Source of the DNA: Candidatus Cloacimonadota bacterium
GTDB lineage: Bacteria > Hydrothermota > E44-bin80
Reading direction: 5' to 3'
Assembly (NCBI GenBank): GCA_004376305.1
Contig: SOKD01000303.1
Location: 1 to 7,672 of the forward strand
Length of the DNA: 7,672 bases
In this document: positions 1-5,637 of the stretch, piece after piece
Position numbering within the stretch: the first letter of the stretch is position 1
Layout of the letters: each line of letters begins with the position of its first letter
Position numbers and translations under genes: made by a program
Notes under the pieces: model-generated
Seen by the model: the letters and a program-made list of their open reading frames with translations, nothing else
Databases searched by the model: none
What the model was told of the DNA's origin: nothing

Positions 1-276
1 CTTATTAAAGAGGGTGAAATTGAGATTTCAAAGGGAGAAGGTACCAGGAAGAAAATTCTTGCGGTGCTTAAAGAGGGTGATTTTCTTGGCGAAATGGCAG
101 TTATCGATGGAAGCCCACGCTCCGCAACAGCAACTGCACTATCAAAGATACGATTGATAACGCTTAATACGGAGGAATTCAAGAAAGAGATAGAGCAGGA
201 TCCTATGATTGGTGCCCTTGTGTTTACGCTTATCAAACGGTTACGCAAGACAAACGAAAAACTCGCCGAGTTCTAA
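1..276 (+). CDS. Cyclic-nucleotide-binding domain protein, C-terminal part (5' end outside window)
   Basis: The reading frame is open from base 1 and ends at TAA 274-276, giving the last 91 residues. They form the second half of a cNMP-binding (CAP_ED) beta-roll. The phosphate-binding cassette lies at about residues 26-46 of the visible part, with GDFLGEMAVIDGSPRSATAT. E31 and R40 are the Glu that contacts the ribose and the Arg that contacts the cyclic phosphate in canonical CRP-type domains, so binding of cAMP or cGMP is plausible. A helix follows (about 66-91), and then the protein stops. There is no helix-turn-helix after the roll, unlike CRP/FNR regulators, so this is either a stand-alone sensor domain or the C-terminal module of a larger protein whose N-terminus is outside the window. 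It faces ftcD tail to tail with a 14-bp gap. The ligand and partner cannot be told. Confidence 0.88.
   Translation, partial: LIKEGEIEISKGEGTRKKILAVLKEGDFLGEMAVIDGSPRSATATALSKIRLITLNTEEFKKEIEQDPMIGALVFTLIKRLRKTNEKLAEF
251..272 (-). terminator. Weak possible terminator for ftcD, inside the end of the convergent gene
   Basis: On the - strand, just past the ftcD stop, AACTC-GGC-GAGTT can form a 5-bp stem with a 3-nt loop, followed by TTTCGTTTG. The stem is short and lies within the last codons of the opposing gene, so it may be coincidence. No better terminator is visible in the 14-bp gap between the two convergent genes. Confidence 0.22.
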
Positions 277-290
277 TAATAATAAAAGGA

Positions 291-1955
291 TTACAATTTT
301 GCAGCAACTTTCCTTGTAATACGTCTTGCTTTCTTGGTTACTCTCTGCAGTAACCCTTCAGCTTCCACCTTGATACACTTCCTGAATTCTGTATCCTTTA
401 TATTTCCTAAATTAATTATCACATTTAAATAGGCGCCCTCACATGCCGCAGCTGCCATAATCGCTGCCACACCTGCATCACTGACAGAATTCTGATTCCC
501 GAATTTTTCACCCAGTGAAGCCAGATCGAGAATCTCTTCAGATTTTTTCATAATTTCAAGCGGAATAATCGTTGCATTCTTCGTTGCTTCTTCAAGAGTT
601 GTTTCGCGAACCTTTTTTTCCTCATCTGTTTTTTTCTTCAACCTCATGGCTGCCATGACATTATTGAATGCTTCGCTATCCCTCTCAATGAGTTCCAAAA
701 ATTCATCCTTCAGATCCTGAGCCTGCAACGCCAAATGCTTCATCCTCCTGTTATACCTCTTATATTCTTTTTTCCCATACGTGAGGTTTGCCACCATTGA
801 CGATAAGGCAGAACCAAGCGCACCAGAGAGTGCAGCCACGCTCCCCCCGCCAGGTGCCGGTGAATCACTTGACAACTCGTCTGAAAATTCGCGGAGATTC
901 ATACTTATGAGTTCTTGCTTCTCTGCAATCCTGTAGTCAATGATCTTTTCTTCCTGTTTGAATGGATAGAGATGGTCCATTCCCAGAGACTTTACCGCAA
1001 TGTTTATCAATTCCGTCTCAGGTACCCCTGCACACTTGCCTTGTTTCTCAAGATAGTATCTTCCCGTTTCCAGCAATGCCTCTTTCGGTATAAGACCAAC
1101 CAGTTCACTACCTGTTACGCGTAACCCGAGCTTTCGCGCTTCTTTTCTTCCTTCCTCAAACAACTTATAGAGAGGTGTTATCTTGTAGTTTGTCAGGTTC
1201 ACCGAAACCTGTGCAATTCCATATTCATCGATATACCAGCCCACGGCTTTTATTTCCTTTAGTTTTCCCGGAACCTTTATGCTCTTTCCATTCCCATCAC
1301 GAATAATTTTCCCTTCTTTGTCCCTCTTCGCTCTCCCTTTTTCCCTTATATTTAATGCAATTTCATGCGCATGTTTTCTCTCTCTTGTATTCAAATTGAT
1401 GTTGTATGCTATCAAGAATTCCCGTGCTCCAATTATCGTTGCACCGGATTTCTTACTAAATACGGGTTTTCCATAATCAGGTTTCCATTCAGGGTCTTTC
1501 AACTTTTCAGCAAGTCCCTCATATTGTCCTGCGCGCACGGTGGCAAGATTTCTTCTCTCTTGTTTCGATGCTGCTTCTTCGTACAAATAAACAGGAATCG
1601 ACAGTTCTCCCGCTACCCTTTCCGCAACCTCCTGCGCAATCTTGACACAATCCTCCATGGTGACACCGGCAACAGGAATGAATGGGCATACATCCGTTGC
1701 GCCCATCCGTGAGTGCGCACCGTGGTGTTTACTCATATCAATAACTTCCGAGGCTTTTTTAATAGCCCTGAAAGCTGCCTCTTTGACTCCTTCGGGTGTT
1801 CCCACAAAGGTTACAACGGTTCTGTTCGTTGCTTCACCCGGATCAACATCAAGCAAAGTTACACCTTTTATTTTGGCAATTTCAGACGTTATTATGCTTA
1901 TTTTTTCCTTATCTCTTCCTTCACTAAAATTCGGAACACATTCAACGATCTTCAT
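291..1955 (-). CDS. ftcD: Bifunctional glutamate formimidoyltransferase / formimidoyltetrahydrofolate cyclodeaminase
   Basis: The protein has 554 residues. The N-terminal half moves the formimino group from N-formimino-L-glutamate to tetrahydrofolate. The C-terminal half deaminates formimino-THF to methenyl-THF plus ammonia, linking histidine (or purine) breakdown to the folate one-carbon pool in the cytosol. Visible motifs: CVPNFSEGRD (6-15), LLDVDPG (34-40) and HHGAHSRMGATDVCPFIP (77-94), where H81 and D38 match H82 and D39 of the mammalian enzyme. The cyclodeaminase domain begins near 352, with SPAPGGGSVAAL (365-376), a probable catalytic Asp at 426 in ERDSEAF, and QNSVSDAGVAA (488-498). 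The order and length equal the fused mammalian-type enzyme. Relative to mammalian FTCD, as I remember it, there is a charged insertion of about 15 residues near 211-228. The start at 1955 is chosen because GAAGGAGG lies about 7 nt upstream and the family begins at MKIVECVPNFSEG. An in-frame extension to 2102 would cross the promoter. No other histidine-degradation gene is in the window. Confidence 0.96.
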   Translation of the reverse strand: MKIVECVPNFSEGRDKEKISIITSEIAKIKGVTLLDVDPGEATNRTVVTFVGTPEGVKEAAFRAIKKASEVIDMSKHHGAHSRMGATDVCPFIPVAGVTMEDCVKIAQEVAERVAGELSIPVYLYEEAASKQERRNLATVRAGQYEGLAEKLKDPEWKPDYGKPVFSKKSGATIIGAREFLIAYNINLNTRERKHAHEIALNIREKGRAKRDKEGKIIRDGNGKSIKVPGKLKEIKAVGWYIDEYGIAQVSVNLTNYKITPLYKLFEEGRKEARKLGLRVTGSELVGLIPKEALLETGRYYLEKQGKCAGVPETELINIAVKSLGMDHLYPFKQEEKIIDYRIAEKQELISMNLREFSDELSSDSPAPGGGSVAALSGALGSALSSMVANLTYGKKEYKRYNRRMKHLALQAQDLKDEFLELIERDSEAFNNVMAAMRLKKKTDEEKKVRETTLEEATKNATIIPLEIMKKSEEILDLASLGEKFGNQNSVSDAGVAAIMAAAACEGAYLNVIINLGNIKDTEFRKCIKVEAEGLLQRVTKKARRITRKVAAKL

Positions 1956-1998
1956 CTGCAATCCTCCTTCTTCTACTTCTACGGTATCGATCCTTTCC

Positions 1999-2027
1999 TT
2001 CATATACCATTCTGTTGATAATGTCAA
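1999..2027 (-). promoter_or_regulatory. Sigma-70-type promoter of ftcD
   Basis: Read on the - strand, a perfect -35 TTGACA (2027-2022) is followed after 17 bp by TATGAA (2004-1999) as the -10. A 15-bp alternative, TATATG, overlaps it. Transcription would start near 1992, giving a leader of about 37 nt before the ATG at 1955. The promoter lies downstream of the mltG terminator, so ftcD appears to be its own transcription unit. This supports the start at 1955, because the upstream ATG at 2003 falls in the -10 element. Confidence 0.72.
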
Positions 2028-2060
2028 GCAAATTATGCAAAAAACGGCATATTTGCGAAT

Positions 2061-2099
2061 CAAAAACAAAAAAAGGCAAAAAAAACGTCCTTTTTTGCC
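2061..2099 (-). terminator. Rho-independent terminator after the ruvX-mltG unit
   Basis: On the - strand GGCAAAAAA (2099-2091) pairs with TTTTTTGCC (2083-2075) around a 7-nt loop. A T-rich tail, TTTTTTTGTTTTTG (2074-2061), follows at once. The 9-bp stem has only three G-C pairs, so it is weaker than usual, but the long U-tract and its position about 110 bp past the mltG stop and before the ftcD promoter suit a terminator. The tail is T-rich only on this strand, which sets the direction. Confidence 0.68.
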
Positions 2100-2194
2100 C
2101 AAAATATGATGGATTTCTTCTTATATCAATTAATTTGTATTATCGTAACATAAGACGTTTTGGCTTTCTATGGCAAGGATTTTTCTTTTCTTCT

Positions 2195-2223
2195 CCCTAT
2201 TCCTTATTTCCTACTTCCTACTT
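2195..2223. repeat. Short 7-bp tandem repeat array over the mltG stop codon
   Basis: On the + strand the units read CCCTATT (2195-2201), CCTTATTT (2202-2209), CCTACTT (2210-2216) and CCTACTT (2217-2223). The last two are identical, and the outer ones have drifted by substitution and one extra T. The mltG stop (CTA on +, 2211-2213) lies inside a unit, so the final codons and termination of mltG come from repeat sequence. Confidence 0.5.
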
Positions 2224-3227
2224 TTCCTTCTCACGCTTGCTATTGCCTTGTAATGCTCTTTTGCTGTCCTGGAAAAAATGTGGGACCCATCCCCCTTTGC
2301 AACATAGTACAGGTAGTCGGTATGTGCCGGATACAACGCTGCAAGAATTGCTGATTTACCGGGGTTTGCAATCGGTCCCGGAGGTAAACCTTTATGAATG
2401 TATGTATTGTAAGGTGATTCTATCTTGAGGTCCTTGTAGAGTAACCGCGCTTTGTGTTCCGCAAGTGCATACTGGATTGTCGCATCACATTCAAGCGCCC
2501 TGCCCAGCGCAAGCCTTTTATGATAGACCTGTGAAACTATGGGATTTTCTCTCTCGAGCATTACTTCCTCTTCTATCAATGATGCAAGCGTAACAATTTC
2601 ATATACAGAAAACCCTAACTCTCTGGCTCGCTGTTTCAACGAGTCATCAAAAATATTCCAGAACTCCCCAACCAAGTGATCGATTACATGCTTTTCAGAA
2701 GGTCCGGAATTGAATTTATAGGTGTTCGGGAAGAGGAATCCCTCAAAATTCTCTCCTTCTATCCCCCTTTTCCTGGCATATGCCCTGTTACTTGCAAGTG
2801 CGATAAATACATCCCTATCAATGTTTAGCTTCTCTGCTGCAAGACCTGCAATTTCATCTATCGTTAATCCCTCAGGAATCATCACCGTGAGCGATTTCGT
2901 TTTACCCGCAACCAGTATCCTGAGCGCGCTGCGAGCACCCATCCCTTTTTTGAATACGTACCTTCCTGCTTTTATTCGTTTTTCCTGGCATTTTATTTTC
3001 GTGAACAGTACAAATCTTGTCGATGACCCGATAATCTGATGCTCCTCGAGCATCTCTCCAATGCTTTTAGCAGACGCCCCTTCAGAAATGATTAGAATTA
3101 CCTCTTCGCCGGATGGCTGGCTTTTTTCAATAAGGAAAACACAAAAATTATATGCAATTCCAGCAATTGATACAACAATGAGTAGAAAGATAAGGATTTT
3201 GGGGATCTTTTTAGCAATTCTACTCAT
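2211..3227 (-). CDS. mltG: Endolytic murein transglycosylase MltG (YceG family)
   Basis: The protein has 338 residues, usual for the family. MltG is a single-pass inner-membrane enzyme that cuts nascent glycan strands in the periplasm and is thought to set where their elongation stops. There is one membrane anchor at about 10-33 after a basic N-terminus. A LysM-like subdomain follows (about 43-110), then the catalytic YceG domain. The catalytic Glu is E219 in ASLIEEEVMLERE, aligning with E218 of the E. coli enzyme. Other family blocks are EGFLFPNTY (162-170), LECDATIQYAL (245-255), SPYNTYIHKGLPPGPIANPG (271-290) and YLYYVAKGDGSHIFS (305-319). The start at 3227 overlaps the ruvX stop as ATGA, with AAGGGGGAG upstream inside ruvX, so translation is probably coupled. 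The ruvX-mltG pairing is also seen in Firmicutes (the yrrK-yrrL region). The basic C-terminus (RRKSRK) ends in a short repeat array. Confidence 0.95.
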   Translation of the reverse strand: MSRIAKKIPKILIFLLIVVSIAGIAYNFCVFLIEKSQPSGEEVILIISEGASAKSIGEMLEEHQIIGSSTRFVLFTKIKCQEKRIKAGRYVFKKGMGARSALRILVAGKTKSLTVMIPEGLTIDEIAGLAAEKLNIDRDVFIALASNRAYARKRGIEGENFEGFLFPNTYKFNSGPSEKHVIDHLVGEFWNIFDDSLKQRARELGFSVYEIVTLASLIEEEVMLERENPIVSQVYHKRLALGRALECDATIQYALAEHKARLLYKDLKIESPYNTYIHKGLPPGPIANPGKSAILAALYPAHTDYLYYVAKGDGSHIFSRTAKEHYKAIASVRRKSRK

Positions 3228-3655
3228 GCCGTGTTTTTCTCCCCCTTCTTGTAATCAAGGTATGATTGCAGTATTAAAGAAGCAGCAATTTTATCAACCT
3301 TTTCCTTATTCCTGCTCGGCTTTTCCCCCTTATCCCTCATCACATGCTCAGCTTCAATTGTAGAGAATCTTTCATCCCACAGTTCTATTGTAACAGTAAT
3401 TTCCTCTCTTATTTGCTCGACAAATTCTTCGACCTCTTCTTCCCTTTTCCCTCTCTTGCCATCCGTTCTAAGCGGATTACCGACGACAATACACGTAACA
3501 TCATATTGTGTTAGAAGAGCCTGGAGTACTTTCTTTATATTCTTCCTTTTTACTGTCTCAAGCGGTATGGCAAAAATACCCAATGGATCACTCATGGCAA
3601 TGCCAATACGTTTTGTTCCATAGTCAATACCAAGAATGCGTTCTTCCTTGTTCAT
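3224..3655 (-). CDS. ruvX: RuvX/YqgF family pre-16S rRNA nuclease (putative Holliday junction resolvase)
   Basis: The protein has 143 residues with an RNase H-like fold. The family processes the 5' end of 16S rRNA precursors in the cytosol. It was first named as a Holliday-junction resolvase homologue. Visible blocks: LGIDYGTKRIGIAMSDP (8-24) with the first acidic metal ligand D11; VVGNPLRTDGKRG (57-69, where many relatives have GLPLNMDG); LWDERFST (92-99) with D94/E95; and VDKIAASLILQSYLD (120-134) with D121. I chose the ATG at 3655 because the family has only a few residues before the first strand. An in-frame GTG at 3676 would add seven residues. Neither start has a recognisable SD, in contrast to the neighbouring genes. 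A TATAAT sits 12-18 bp upstream of the ATG, which would give an almost leaderless mRNA. The 3' end overlaps mltG by 4 nt. Confidence 0.93.
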   Translation of the reverse strand: MNKEERILGIDYGTKRIGIAMSDPLGIFAIPLETVKRKNIKKVLQALLTQYDVTCIVVGNPLRTDGKRGKREEEVEEFVEQIREEITVTIELWDERFSTIEAEHVMRDKGEKPSRNKEKVDKIAASLILQSYLDYKKGEKNTA

Positions 3656-3667
3656 TTTGTAATCGCA

Positions 3668-3673
3668 ATTATA
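3668..3673 (-). promoter_or_regulatory. Possible -10 element for ruvX-mltG
   Basis: A perfect TATAAT occurs on the - strand at 3673-3668. Transcription from it would start near 3661, leaving only about 6 nt before the ATG at 3655. No good -35 exists at 16-18 bp spacing (the best hexamers are AACGAT and TAACGA), and the base pattern before it is not an extended -10. The call rests on the hexamer and its position alone. The region is AT-rich, so chance is possible. Confidence 0.35.
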
Positions 3674-3681
3674 CACCGTAT

Positions 3682-3708
3682 ATCGTTTCGATCGTTACTA
3701 TCGTCACT
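3682..3708. repeat. Three degenerate 9-bp direct repeats upstream of ruvX
   Basis: On the + strand three adjacent 9-mers read ATCGTTTCG (3682-3690), ATCGTTACT (3691-3699) and ATCGTCACT (3700-3708). They share ATCGT and lie just upstream of the possible ruvX -10, where a regulator could bind, though a drifted microsatellite is as likely. A related pair is at 3782-3799. Confidence 0.45.
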
Positions 3709-3715
3709 AAAATGT

Positions 3716-3745
3716 AGTAATTCAGTAATTGGTGATTAGGTAATT
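3716..3745. repeat. Degenerate 7-8 bp repeat cluster (AGTAATT type)
   Basis: On the + strand the units read AGTAATT (3716-3722), AGTAATT (3724-3730), GGTGATT (3731-3737) and GGTAATT (3739-3745), partly separated by single bases. The pattern resembles the heptameric short tandem repeats known from some bacterial intergenic regions (for example STRR sequences of filamentous cyanobacteria), but no homology is claimed. Confidence 0.45.
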
Positions 3746-3781
3746 TCCTCCAGCCATGTCAGAATATTCGTTTCAATCCTT

Positions 3782-3799
3782 GGAACGTTTGGATCGTTT
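3782..3799. repeat. Pair of 9-bp tandem repeats
   Basis: GGAACGTTT (3782-3790) is directly followed by GGATCGTTT (3791-3799), differing at one base. The core (CGTTT and ATCGTTT) is shared with the three 9-mers at 3682-3708, which suggests the whole ruvX-cdd spacer was built from a few drifting short units. Confidence 0.4.
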
Positions 3800-3822
3800 G
3801 CAACAAATAACTATGAATAAAC

Positions 3823-3888
3823 TACCAATAACAATCAATACACAATTATTCTGAATTGGCGATTAACGCAACCAATCAAACCAATGAA
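3823..3888. repeat. ACCAAT/AATCA-rich degenerate repeats, inverted relative to the 3716-3745 cluster
   Basis: Units such as ACCAATA and ACAATCA (3824-3837), then ACCAATC (3871-3877) and ACCAATG (3880-3886), recur in this stretch. On the - strand they read as ATTGGT/GATTGGT, the same type of word as GGTGATT in the 3716-3745 cluster but in the opposite direction. No terminator hairpin or ORF was found in this part of the spacer. Confidence 0.35.
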
Positions 3889-3903
3889 ACAGTTTCCGTT
3901 TTT

Positions 3904-4299
3904 TCACTTTGTCCTTTTTTCTTGAAGTCCGAATCCATGAGGAAGCAACTCTCTCAATGAATAGCGATTTATATCCTGTTTGTCAAGTATTATAACAGTA
4001 ATGTCAGGTGCAAATTCAAAGAGCACCTGTCTGCATGCACCACAGGGGAAAAATGGTATATCATCAGGACCCACGATGGCGATTTTTACGAATTCTGTTT
4101 CACCTTCTGAGACCGCTTTGAAGAGTGCAACACGTTCGGCACAGCAACTCAAGCCGTATGAGCTATTTTCAACATTGCTGCCGGTAACTACCTTCCCGTT
4201 TTTCGTAAGCAAAGCAGCTCCCACAGAGAGCTTCGAATACGGTGCATGGGCATATTTTCTTGCCCTTCTCGCCCGGTCTATCAATTCTCTATCTGTCAT
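3904..4299 (-). CDS. cdd: Cytidine deaminase (homotetrameric, short type)
   Basis: The 131-residue protein hydrolyses cytidine and deoxycytidine to uridine and deoxyuridine for pyrimidine salvage in the cytosol. The zinc site is complete: C53-A-E55 in SCCAERVALF, and C86 and C89 in PCGACRQV. This is the same numbering as the B. subtilis tetrameric enzyme, with E55 as the proton shuttle. NVENSSYG (42-49) holds the nucleoside-binding Asn and Glu, and YSKLSVGAAL (21-30) is the usual N-terminal block. The length is typical of the short bacterial form. The ATG at 4299 follows AGAGGA by about 5 nt. The gene sits just past the terminator of the lipoprotein gene and I see no promoter between them: the TTGACA at 4313-4308 has no matching -10. 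It may therefore depend on read-through. No terminator was found downstream. Confidence 0.96.
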   Translation of the reverse strand: MTDRELIDRARRARKYAHAPYSKLSVGAALLTKNGKVVTGSNVENSSYGLSCCAERVALFKAVSEGETEFVKIAIVGPDDIPFFPCGACRQVLFEFAPDITVIILDKQDINRYSLRELLPHGFGLQEKRTK

Positions 4300-4310
4300 C
4301 GGTCCTCTGT

Positions 4311-4346
4311 CAAAAGAAAAAGAGGGGCAGAATAACCCTGCCCCTT
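4311..4346 (-). terminator. Strong rho-independent terminator after the envelope operon
   Basis: On the - strand GGGGCAG (4344-4338) pairs with CTGCCCC (4330-4324) around a 7-nt loop. It extends by an A-T pair and a possible G-U pair and is followed by CTTTTTCTTTTG. The stem is GC-rich and perfect. It lies about 30 bp past the lipoprotein stop. The + strand side is also T-rich (TTCCTTTTC), but no + strand gene needs it. The tail runs up to the cdd ribosome-binding site. Confidence 0.85.
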
Positions 4347-4374
4347 CCTTTTCTCATTTTCTCTCTTTTATCAG

Positions 4375-5610
4375 CTAATAGGTGAACGTATACGTATATT
4401 CATCATCCCATTCACCACCGACACCGTTACCATTTCCATCAAGATACCAGTTGCCGGGTGCTTGCTCTTGAACAGCGGGGCCAATCCAGAGGGTGTAGGT
4501 CGTTCCACTCACGGCATTCTCAAGCGAATAGTGGAAACCCCTCTCATCGAGATCAGGGATGATGGAGCCAACGAGATTCTGTTCATTGCCATCATACACC
4601 CTGATATTACCCGTATTGAAGGTGGATATCACCATGTAGTCGTTGAACGAGACGATGAGCTCTTCGCTGCCGGGGGTAAAGGACGCGCTTGCAGTTGGCG
4701 GATCGCCATCAAATCCCGAAACACCATAATCATCCGTTACGAAATCCCATGTATAATCGGGAATATTTGCTATGTAACCCATATTCTCACCAACAAAACC
4801 GAGACATTCGTTCTCATCCCAATCGGCAATATTTGAGCATTCAACAGTAACCGTATACTGCGTAGCCGTATCAAGCTCTGAGCTGGGCTGGATGGTGATA
4901 AAACTTTGCGACCTAGTCACAAGGGTGCAGGTAACCGGAGTCCCTGAAGAGGTATATTTCAGGGAGACATTGGCAGTTATCAACGTATTGGTGTCAATAT
5001 CACCACCGGTAAAATTCACGGTGATAAGCGGTGTAACACTCGTACCATTACTCACAGCCGGGCTGACAGAACTAATTTCTGGATGATCAAAATCAAAGGT
5101 ATCGACGCCTACACCGGTTAGCAATTTGTAGATATAATCATCGTAGGGTGATCCATCTGCCCACCCATTATTATTCCCATCAAACTGAACGCCTGCTTCG
5201 TTCTCAAGATCGCTCGTTAAGGTCACGATGAAGCACGCATCATCACTGAACTCTCCCCTGTAGACCACTTTCTTGAGCTCGGCATAGTAGGTCAAAGTTG
5301 CATTTTGAACCGCGCTCCCATTCGTGGTATCCCTGACAACGATGTTTGACATGGTGACGGTGCTTGCGTTCATGAAATCAAGAAAGTAGATTACGATCTC
5401 TCCCTGAATGCCCGTCATATCCGGGTCTTGGTCGGTGATGGTGCCGCCCTGCCCGGGGATGAGCGTGCCAACGAATGAAAGGTCCATCTGTTCTGCATCA
5501 TTGTATCCGCCACGATTAGGGTCAAATGGATTTTCCTTCTTGGAGCAAGAAAACATGAAAACAAGGGATATACTGAGTACTACGAAAAGAATCATTGTCT
5601 TTTTAAACAT
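4375..5610 (-). CDS. Putative outer-membrane lipoprotein with Ig-like (Big_5/SbsA-type) repeats
   Basis: The 411-residue protein is of unknown function. A basic start and hydrophobic core (1-21) lead to a type II signal with MFSC and lipid-bearing Cys22. Phe at -2 is unusual, but the context fits. No Asp follows the Cys, so outer-membrane sorting is expected by the E. coli Lol rule. A low-complexity linker (KKENPFDPN) follows. The rest looks like three beta-sandwich units (about 45-170, 175-292, 303-411). The middle one has PEISSVSPAVSNGTSVTP followed by ITVNF, and a later LDTATQYTVTV, the pattern of bacterial Ig-like Big_5 domains. Two loops, DGNNNGWADG (144-153) and DGNGNGVGGEWDDE (391-404), resemble calcium-binding loops. 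C258 and C269 could form a disulfide. The start at 5610 follows GAGGAGG by about 8 nt. The gene begins 27 bp after the barrel gene, so the two are probably cotranscribed. A binding or scaffold role at the cell surface is inference. Confidence 0.8.
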   Translation of the reverse strand: MFKKTMILFVVLSISLVFMFSCSKKENPFDPNRGGYNDAEQMDLSFVGTLIPGQGGTITDQDPDMTGIQGEIVIYFLDFMNASTVTMSNIVVRDTTNGSAVQNATLTYYAELKKVVYRGEFSDDACFIVTLTSDLENEAGVQFDGNNNGWADGSPYDDYIYKLLTGVGVDTFDFDHPEISSVSPAVSNGTSVTPLITVNFTGGDIDTNTLITANVSLKYTSSGTPVTCTLVTRSQSFITIQPSSELDTATQYTVTVECSNIADWDENECLGFVGENMGYIANIPDYTWDFVTDDYGVSGFDGDPPTASASFTPGSEELIVSFNDYMVISTFNTGNIRVYDGNEQNLVGSIIPDLDERGFHYSLENAVSGTTYTLWIGPAVQEQAPGNWYLDGNGNGVGGEWDDEYTYTFTY

Positions 5611-5637
5611 TTTTTAGCCTCCTCTCAATCTTCACGA

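Noticed and set aside
1642..2109. 155-codon open frame on the + strand opposite ftcD
   Set aside because: It is the antisense shadow of a clearly recognisable ftcD, shows no domain pattern, and runs into the ftcD promoter region and the mltG-unit terminator.
3762..3769. Palindrome GAATATTC as an operator
   Set aside because: An 8-bp AT-rich palindrome is expected by chance and it has no clear relation to a promoter here.
3656..3903. Possible CRISPR array in the repeat-rich spacer
   Set aside because: Units are only 7-9 bp, adjacent and degenerate, with no 25-40 bp repeats or regular unique spacers, and no cas genes nearby.
4308..4313. TTGACA just upstream of cdd as a -35 element
   Set aside because: The hexamer at 17 bp spacing is AGAGAA, inside the cdd coding sequence, so no usable -10 exists.
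3980..4378. 132-codon open frame on the + strand opposite cdd
   Set aside because: It is antisense to the zinc-site motifs of cytidine deaminase and crosses the terminator hairpin.
4462..4836. 124-codon open frame on the + strand opposite the lipoprotein gene
   Set aside because: No SD and no recognisable motif; the opposite strand encodes a coherent secreted protein with a good ribosome site, so this is a shadow frame.
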